53,714 nucleotides of DNA from Prevotella sp. UBA3288 (GTDB lineage: Bacteria; Bacteroidota; Bacteroidia; Bacteroidales; Bacteroidaceae). The number at the start of each line of letters is the position of its first letter. Position 1 is the stretch's first letter. The stretch covers positions 75,781 through 129,494 of the forward strand of contig DETM01000043.1 in the NCBI GenBank assembly GCA_002361655.1, read 5' to 3'. Of this stretch, positions 49,064 through 53,714 are shown in pieces. Made by a program: the position numbers and the translations under genes. The notes beneath the pieces are model-generated. The model was given only the letters and a program-made list of their open reading frames with translations, searched no databases and had not been told where the DNA came from.

Positions 49064-51046
49064 TCAGAGACCGACACCGGTGGTCTTACGAGTATATTCT
49101 ATGCCGAGAGCCTTGGCACGGTCGATGTTTCGGTTCTTCAGTTTCTTCTGCTGGTCGGGCTTCTGCTTGATGAGTTTGGCCGGTTTCTGCAAATGGCGCG
49201 GGCGGGCCGTCAGGTTCCACTGGCGGTTGAGGTCCCACTTGGCTTTGCATTCCACCTCCTCCGGACTGTAGTAGACGGGTTCTGCCTGCCGGTCGGCATC
49301 GTAGAGGCCGGTGTCCCAGATACCGTTGCCATTTAGGTCGACAAAAGCCCTCATGTAGTAGGAGCCCGGTTTGAGGTAGATGAACTCGGCGTTGCGGTCG
49401 GCATCGACCAGATCCTGACGTACCACTTTGCCTGAGCCATCGAGCAACTGTACGACGATACTGTCGCCCCCGACGCCGCTGACGCCGACGATCAGTGTGG
49501 CGTAGTCGTCTTCGCTATGCACCTTTAGTCCCTGTTTGAAGGTGTTCGACACTTGTCCGTAGATGCCCTTGAAGGCGGCTGAGTCTATCTCGAGACTATA
49601 CTCTGTGCCTGGTGTGAAGTCGGCCTTGATGTCGTAGAGGCGCACCTTGGTCTGCACCGTCTCGTGGGGCACCCGATACCATAGTGAGTCAATCATACAA
49701 TAGAGGTGCACCGCACTGGTGTCGCAGTGGGCCAGTGGTTCCGGCATCTCGATAGTCAGCCGCTGATAGGGATCCATCTGTCCGCTGACGTTGACCTTGA
49801 ACTTGAGGTATTCCGGCGGCATCACAGTGTCGTATTTCTCTTCGTGTTTCTTTTTCTTCTCCTGCTCCTTCTGCCATTTCTCATAGGCCTTCTGCTTCTC
49901 CTTCATCCTTTTTTCATAAGGCACTTTAGGCATCACCTCGACCGTGTCGGTCATACTGACCAGCGCACCGAGGGTGTCGGTCATCAGATAGGTGCGCTCC
50001 ATGGTCAGCGTGTCCTGATTGACCAGTGTGGTGTCGGTCAACCAGTACACCAACGTGTCGTTTTTCTCCGAGGCCTCGAGTATGAAAGCCTGGCTGGCAT
50101 CGAAGTTCAGTCCGCGAATGACGGGCAGTGAGTCGCTGCCATAGGTGAAGAAAAGTTCGATACGCTCCGGATCCTTACGCTCCGTCTTGACGAGATAGCG
50201 GTCGGTCTGCGGCTCCTGAAAGCACATCAGTGTCACGTCGTCAGGCAGGAAGTGAGTATAGGGGATGTTGATGATATTCTCGATGTGCAGCGAGTCGCGC
50301 CACAGGGTGTCTGGCCGTGTGTCGGGTTTCCACGACGGGATGATGCTGTCGCGCAGATAACCGATGGTCTCGCTCTTCTGGTTGAACACGAAGTCGCCGT
50401 CGGCATCCTGCAGGGCATAGATGCGGTAGGTGCCTGGGGCCACTCCCTTGATGGTGAAGTGGCCACTGCCGTTGGTACGTGAGACACGCATCATCGGCTG
50501 GTGGCGGAAGATGGTGTCCGAGAGGTTGTCGTACAGCCCGACGAGTATACCTTTGATAGGTTCCAGATTTTCGGCATTCAGACAATAGCCCGACACCTCG
50601 AGGGTGTCTATATGGTCGCCGGTGGAGAAACTGTAGGTATAGTTGCCCATAGGATTGCCCTCGTTGTTGTCGCTGATGGCATCGCTGAAGTCGATGGTAT
50701 AGGTGGTATTCTCCTTCAGTGTGTCTTTCAGTTCGACGATGATACGTTTTCCCGTCGCCTTCACCTCAGCCTGTTCCAGTTGGGGCGGCGATATGATCAC
50801 CTTGTTCTGGGCATCCTCCAGTTTGATGTATTCGCTGAAGTTGATGGTCACCTTCTTGGCCCTGACGTCAACACCTTTGTCCTCGGGTGTCGCACTGACG
50901 ACATAAGGCGGGATGTCATCGTACCAGCCACCGTCGGGACTGCCCATACGGGCACAGGACAGGAGCAAGAAGACCAGACCCACCCCGGCCCCTCCCCAAG
51001 GGAAGGACGTTGAGAGTGACGACTTTAGGTATTTATATAATGTCAT
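49064..51046 (-). CDS. Ig-like (Big_5) lipoprotein with repeat-derived signal sequence
   Basis: 660 residues. The predicted lipobox is LLSC (Cys31), followed by ARMGSPDGGWYDD, a very conserved start in this family. A Big_5/SbsA-like domain (about 44-142: PPYVVSATPEDKGVDVRAKK, INFSEYIKL, YTIDFSDAISDNNEGNP) is followed by carboxypeptidase-regulatory-like folds (GHFTIKGVAPGTYRIYALQD) and a charged helix (about 383-410, KQKAYEKWQKEQEKKKK). The C-terminus is basic. The signal sequence contains SFPWGGAGVG, encoded by a GC-rich repeat-like element, an unusual origin. The ATG overlaps the GH3 stop by 4 nt. Confidence 0.85.
   Translation of the reverse strand: MTLYKYLKSSLSTSFPWGGAGVGLVFLLLSCARMGSPDGGWYDDIPPYVVSATPEDKGVDVRAKKVTINFSEYIKLEDAQNKVIISPPQLEQAEVKATGKRIIVELKDTLKENTTYTIDFSDAISDNNEGNPMGNYTYSFSTGDHIDTLEVSGYCLNAENLEPIKGILVGLYDNLSDTIFRHQPMMRVSRTNGSGHFTIKGVAPGTYRIYALQDADGDFVFNQKSETIGYLRDSIIPSWKPDTRPDTLWRDSLHIENIINIPYTHFLPDDVTLMCFQEPQTDRYLVKTERKDPERIELFFTYGSDSLPVIRGLNFDASQAFILEASEKNDTLVYWLTDTTLVNQDTLTMERTYLMTDTLGALVSMTDTVEVMPKVPYEKRMKEKQKAYEKWQKEQEKKKKHEEKYDTVMPPEYLKFKVNVSGQMDPYQRLTIEMPEPLAHCDTSAVHLYCMIDSLWYRVPHETVQTKVRLYDIKADFTPGTEYSLEIDSAAFKGIYGQVSNTFKQGLKVHSEDDYATLIVGVSGVGGDSIVVQLLDGSGKVVRQDLVDADRNAEFIYLKPGSYYMRAFVDLNGNGIWDTGLYDADRQAEPVYYSPEEVECKAKWDLNRQWNLTARPRHLQKPAKLIKQKPDQQKKLKNRNIDRAKALGIEYTRKTTGVGL
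50977..51007. repeat. GC-rich REP-like element inside the Big_5 signal-peptide codons
   Basis: Plus strand GACCCACCCCGGCCCCTCCC followed by CAAGGGAAGGA. It resembles the reverse complement of the element at 16521-16552. Confidence 0.55.
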
Positions 51047-52557
51047 AACGGTCTGTTTAACCTCAACAACTGTTCGATGATGTCGCGGCTGTTGCTCAGA
51101 CGGGGCACTTTGTGCTGGCCGCCCAACTTGCCCTTGGACTTTAGCCAGTCGTTGAACAGGTTTTCACGTGCAACAACGACCTGCAGATGCTGCAGGGTGA
51201 TATCCTTGAAGCGCTTCGCCTCGTAGTCGCTGTTCAGTTCCTGCAACTTACGGTCGAGGATGTTGGCAAACATCTCGAGGTCGTTAGGTGTTTTGGCAAA
51301 CTCGATGAGCCACTGATGGCGACATTTCGCATGCTGATCCATGAATACCGGAGCCGCCGTGTAGTCGAGCACCTGGGCACCCGTCTTCTCACAAGCATAG
51401 GCTAGTCCTTTCTCAGCATTGTCGACAATCAGTTCCTCGCCAAAGGCATTGATAAACGACTTGGTGCGTCCGGAGATGATAAACTTATAGGGATTGGTCG
51501 ACGTGAACTGTACCGTGTCGCCGATCATATAGCGCCAGAGGCCGCACGAAGTCGAGATGACCATCGCGTAGTTCTTGCCTTTCTCCACTCCCCACAAGGG
51601 AACCACATTGGGCTGCTCCTTGTCGATCTCGTCCATAGGTATGAACTCGTAGAACACGTCGTAGTCGAGCATCAGCAGCATCGACTTGTCGGCAGGGTCG
51701 TCCTGAATGCCGAAAAAGCCTTCACTGGCATTGTAGGTCTCCATATAGTGCATCCGGGGACTGGTAATCAGCCGCTCATATTGTTCGCGGTACGGAGTGA
51801 AAGCCACACCGCCGTGAAAGAACACCTCGATGTTGGGCCAGACCTCCTCCAGATGTTCTTTGCCCGACAGTTCCATTACGCGGTTCAGTACCGACAGCAT
51901 CCACGAGGGCACGCCGGAGAGGTTGGTCACGTTCTTCGTCATCGACTCACGGGCTATGCGGTCGCGCTTCACCTCGAAGTCGCTCAGCAGCGCTGTCTGT
52001 TTCGATGGCACCCGCACCAGGTTCACCAGCGGATTGATATTCTCAATGAGGATAGCGCTCAAATCGCCAACCAGAGATCCCGGCAGGTTGTAGTTGGGGG
52101 CATGGCTGCCACCTAGGATGAGGCCTTTGCCGTCGAACATCCGGCTCTGGGGGTTGTTGCGCAAATAGAGTGCCACAACGTCGGTGCCGCCCTTGTAGTG
52201 CAGGCGTTTCAAACCGTCGGGACTTACGGGAATGAACTTCGACTTGTCGTTCGTCGTACCGCTCGACTTGGCATACCATTTCACACGGCCCGGCCACAGC
52301 ACATCGGCATCGCCCTGACGCATGCGGTCGATGTGGGACTTCAGTTCTTCGTAGGTGTTGATACCATTATTGCGTACAAAGTCGTCATAGCCTTTTGTCG
52401 CTGCAAACAGATGGTTGCGACCATATTCCGTGTCCTTCGCTTTGCCTATCAGCCGGGCGAGTACATCGCGTTGCAGTTGCTCACCCTGGTTCTGATGCTT
52501 TTCCAGTTCGCGCCAACGTGGGGCGAATAGGTTTCTAACGATTCCTGTCAGACTCAT
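51043..52557 (-). CDS. GH3-family acyl-acid adenylating/amido-synthetase-like protein
   Basis: 504 residues. The nucleotide-binding motif is WYAKSSGTTNDKSKFIPVS, and YNASEGFFGIQ and VPLWGVEKGKNYAMVISTSCGLWRYMIGDTV follow. This is the bacterial branch of the GH3 auxin-responsive family, which activates carboxylic acids with ATP and joins them to amino acids. The bacterial substrate is not established. In Bacteroidota this gene commonly stands with the Big_5 lipoprotein and DUF3108 genes, as here. A -7 box lies 26 nt upstream, and the stop overlaps the next ATG. Confidence 0.9.
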   Translation of the reverse strand: MSLTGIVRNLFAPRWRELEKHQNQGEQLQRDVLARLIGKAKDTEYGRNHLFAATKGYDDFVRNNGINTYEELKSHIDRMRQGDADVLWPGRVKWYAKSSGTTNDKSKFIPVSPDGLKRLHYKGGTDVVALYLRNNPQSRMFDGKGLILGGSHAPNYNLPGSLVGDLSAILIENINPLVNLVRVPSKQTALLSDFEVKRDRIARESMTKNVTNLSGVPSWMLSVLNRVMELSGKEHLEEVWPNIEVFFHGGVAFTPYREQYERLITSPRMHYMETYNASEGFFGIQDDPADKSMLLMLDYDVFYEFIPMDEIDKEQPNVVPLWGVEKGKNYAMVISTSCGLWRYMIGDTVQFTSTNPYKFIISGRTKSFINAFGEELIVDNAEKGLAYACEKTGAQVLDYTAAPVFMDQHAKCRHQWLIEFAKTPNDLEMFANILDRKLQELNSDYEAKRFKDITLQHLQVVVARENLFNDWLKSKGKLGGQHKVPRLSNSRDIIEQLLRLNRPL

Positions 52558-52583
52558 TGTCAGTTGTTATACTATTATGGGTG

Positions 52584-52591
52584 CAAAGTTA
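52584..52591 (-). promoter_or_regulatory. -7 box of the GH3 operon
   Basis: TAACTTTGC on the minus strand, 26 nt before the ATG at 52557. Confidence 0.75.
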
Positions 52592-52678
52592 CTGCAAACT
52601 TTTCGAATACGTGCAGGTTTTACTTTTTTTAAGTCAGCCCCTGCCGGGCTACACCTTATTTATATATATAATAATAGA

Positions 52679-53323
52679 TTATCTTTTGACCTTGGCCTGA
52701 GGACAATGGTCGGCAAGATAGTTGAAGACAAAATCGAAGTCTTCCTTATTCACGTAAATGCGGTTCTTGAAGAAGCGTTCTTCCACCTTAATAAGATTCA
52801 TCCATCGGCAGCCACGTACCTTGCGGACATCCTTGTATTCAGAATTCAGCGAAGTGCGTGTCTTGGCCAACAAGCCTGTGCCGACGACCCCTTCCCGGCC
52901 TGCTCCGGCCCCGGCAAACATGGCCAGTTTGCCGATGAGTTCTGCCGCCTTCACACTCTTGGGCATCTGTTTGTGCACCACCTCCTTGTTGTCCATGATA
53001 AAGAGCACTGCATATTTCCCTTTGGCCAGCAAGGCGTAGAACAGGTACCCCACGATGCAAAGCACGGTCATCAAGGCTAGCACAATGAAGCCCACCTTCA
53101 GTATGCTGACCAGCATGTCTAAGCCGAAATCGCCAGCCAGTATGCCGATGCCTGCCATGAAGATGCCCACAATAGCGGCACTCATGGCCAGCACCATCCA
53201 TACGTCGATGAGCACCGTGGGGTTGGTCAGCAGGTTCACTTCGTACACCCAACGGTATTTACCGTCAGGATACTGCTTCACTCTCGTGTCTTGTTCTGTC
53301 AGTCTGTAGTCGTTGGTTCGCAT
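52679..53323 (-). CDS. Hypothetical membrane protein with two membrane segments
   Basis: 214 residues from the ATG at 53323 (MRTNDYRLTEQDTRVKQYPD); the longer frame crosses the promoter. Two hydrophobic hairpin segments (about 37-65 and 72-101) are followed by a soluble domain with FIMDNKEVVHKQMPKSVKAAEL and RWMNLIKVEERFFKNRIYVN. The family is not recognised by name, but the pattern (a short soluble start, two membrane helices and a cytoplasmic domain of ~110 residues) suggests an inner-membrane protein. It stands alone between pckA and the GH3 operon. Confidence 0.7.
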   Translation of the reverse strand: MRTNDYRLTEQDTRVKQYPDGKYRWVYEVNLLTNPTVLIDVWMVLAMSAAIVGIFMAGIGILAGDFGLDMLVSILKVGFIVLALMTVLCIVGYLFYALLAKGKYAVLFIMDNKEVVHKQMPKSVKAAELIGKLAMFAGAGAGREGVVGTGLLAKTRTSLNSEYKDVRKVRGCRWMNLIKVEERFFKNRIYVNKEDFDFVFNYLADHCPQAKVKR

Positions 53324-53349
53324 GGTCGTTGTTTTGTCTGTTCCGCCTG

Positions 53350-53357
53350 CAAAGATA
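53350..53357 (-). promoter_or_regulatory. -7 box of the two-segment membrane protein gene
   Basis: TATCTTTGC on the minus strand, 26 nt before the ATG at 53323. Confidence 0.75.
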
Positions 53358-53401
53358 CAAAAAAATCTATAGGTTTGAAAACAAATAATATAAAACGAAT
53401 T

Positions 53402-53439
53402 AAAAAAACGAGGCTCCACATTCGACGATGAATGTGGAG
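53402..53439 (-). terminator. Intrinsic terminator after pckA
   Basis: On the minus strand CTCCACATTC, a 6-nt loop and GAATGTGGAG form a 10-bp stem (53439-53414), followed by CCTCG and a run of seven T. A strong intrinsic terminator. Confidence 0.88.
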
Positions 53440-53449
53440 TCTTGTTATA

Positions 53450-53534
53450 TTACAACTTCGGACCTGCAGCGACGAGCAGGAGTGCTCGCTGCTTTCGGTC
53501 CGCCGTTTTACAACTTCGGACCTGCAGCGACGAG
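53450..53534 (-). repeat. 27-bp duplication of the pckA 3' end
   Basis: TTACAACTTCGGACCTGCAG and the next 7 bases occur at 53508-53534 (the real gene end, with the TAA) and again at 53450-53476. The DNA between them (53477-53507) is partly complementary to the second copy, so the 3' UTR can fold into a long hairpin. Confidence 0.85.
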
Positions 53535-53714
53535 AGCCTTGCCGGCTTCGTTGCCCTCGTACTTCTTGAAGTTCTTGATGAAGCGGGCAGCCAGGTCCTT
53601 GGCCTTCTCTTCCCACTGAGCAGCGTCAGCATAGGTGTCGCGAGGATCAAGAATCTTGGTGTCAACGCCCTCCAACTCTGTGGGCACCTCAAAGTCGAAG
53701 TAAGGAATCTTCTT
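53508..53714 (-). CDS. pckA: Phosphoenolpyruvate carboxykinase (ATP), C-terminal part (runs off window)
   Basis: The last 68 codons are present: [40 protein letters not shown], then [20 protein letters not shown] and GPKL. This is the ordinary C-terminus of Bacteroidota ATP-dependent PEP carboxykinase, the enzyme that interconverts oxaloacetate and PEP in gluconeogenesis and in the fermentative succinate pathway. Catalytic motifs lie outside the window. After the TAA a second copy of the final 27 bp and a strong terminator follow. Confidence 0.9.
   Translation of the reverse strand, partial: KKIPYFDFEVPTELEGVDTKILDPRDTYADAAQWEEKAKDLAARFIKNFKKYEGNEAGKALVAAGPKL

Noticed and set aside
52620..52660. 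Hairpin AGCCC...GGGCT before the GH3 promoter
   Set aside because: Only a 5-bp stem, and the T-run is on the wrong side for terminating the neighbouring gene.

Overview
The window looks like chromosome from a Bacteroidota species, most likely a Prevotellaceae member (Prevotella/Segatella/Xylanibacter type). The reasons are: nearly every transcription unit starts with the Bacteroidota -7 box TAnnTTTG followed by GC; the outer-membrane genes uppS, bamA, three Skp/OmpH proteins and murI form one block; family-restricted genes are present (DUF4294, DUF3108, DUF6089, bacterial GH3, a Fibrobacter-type paralogous domain); and there is a C-terminal domain resembling the type IX secretion signal. Codon use is fairly GC-rich (about mid-50s percent by eye), except for one clearly AT-rich gene at 31.1-32.6 kb. 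I see no rRNA, tRNA, CRISPR array, transposase or phage gene.

Layout. 0-6 kb: the 5' end of pnp, then a plus-strand run of surface/periplasmic genes (a thioredoxin-fold lipoprotein without its cysteines, an FG-GAP-like protein with no start codon, a DUF3160/YARHG lipoprotein, a CapA-like protein) and a convergent secreted esterase. 6.2-11.7 kb: topA-aroK-speA-argB, each pair sharing bases between stop and start. 11.7-15.4 kb: a DEAD-box helicase divergent from sufE, and a histidine acid phosphatase. 15.5-26.3 kb: an envelope glycolipid region with three glycosyltransferases (GT90, GT25, GT32), a lipid A-type acyltransferase, two LtaS-like phospho-transferases, an MsbA-like exporter and miaB. 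26.4-27.3 kb: a YitT-family membrane protein. 27.3-34.1 kb: an accessory region with a repeat field, a truncated lipoprotein, an Ig-like adhesin, a Fibrobacter-type domain protein, an AT-rich secreted protein with DnaJ-type cysteine motifs, and two hypothetical genes. 34.2-38.7 kb: a TPR histidine kinase with its LytTR regulator, rbfA, and a LolC/E-like permease. 38.8-46.9 kb: a minus-strand outer-membrane assembly operon (DUF6242, DUF6089, uppS, bamA, three ompH/skp, murI). 47-53.7 kb: a 31-codon membrane-peptide gene with its own promoter and terminator, DUF4294, DUF3108, a Big_5 lipoprotein, GH3, a hypothetical membrane protein and the 3' end of pckA.

How the parts fit together. Most of the window serves the cell envelope: building glycolipid (the GT genes, acyltransferase, MsbA, LtaS-like enzymes), inserting outer-membrane proteins (BamA, Skp, lipoprotein export) and making peptidoglycan precursors (UppS, MurI). 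The most unusual signal is in the DNA at gene borders. Short repeats with a 7-bp period (TTGAGAA, ATGATAA, TTGATAA and TTGGACA types) sit across stop codons, start codons and divergent promoters at eight or more places. Several other genes end inside a local direct duplication of 13-27 bp. The second strong signal is the unlisted small gene at 47066-47161, with a -7 box, two 5' hairpins, a single membrane segment, a 12-bp terminator and an FNR/CRP-like palindrome upstream.
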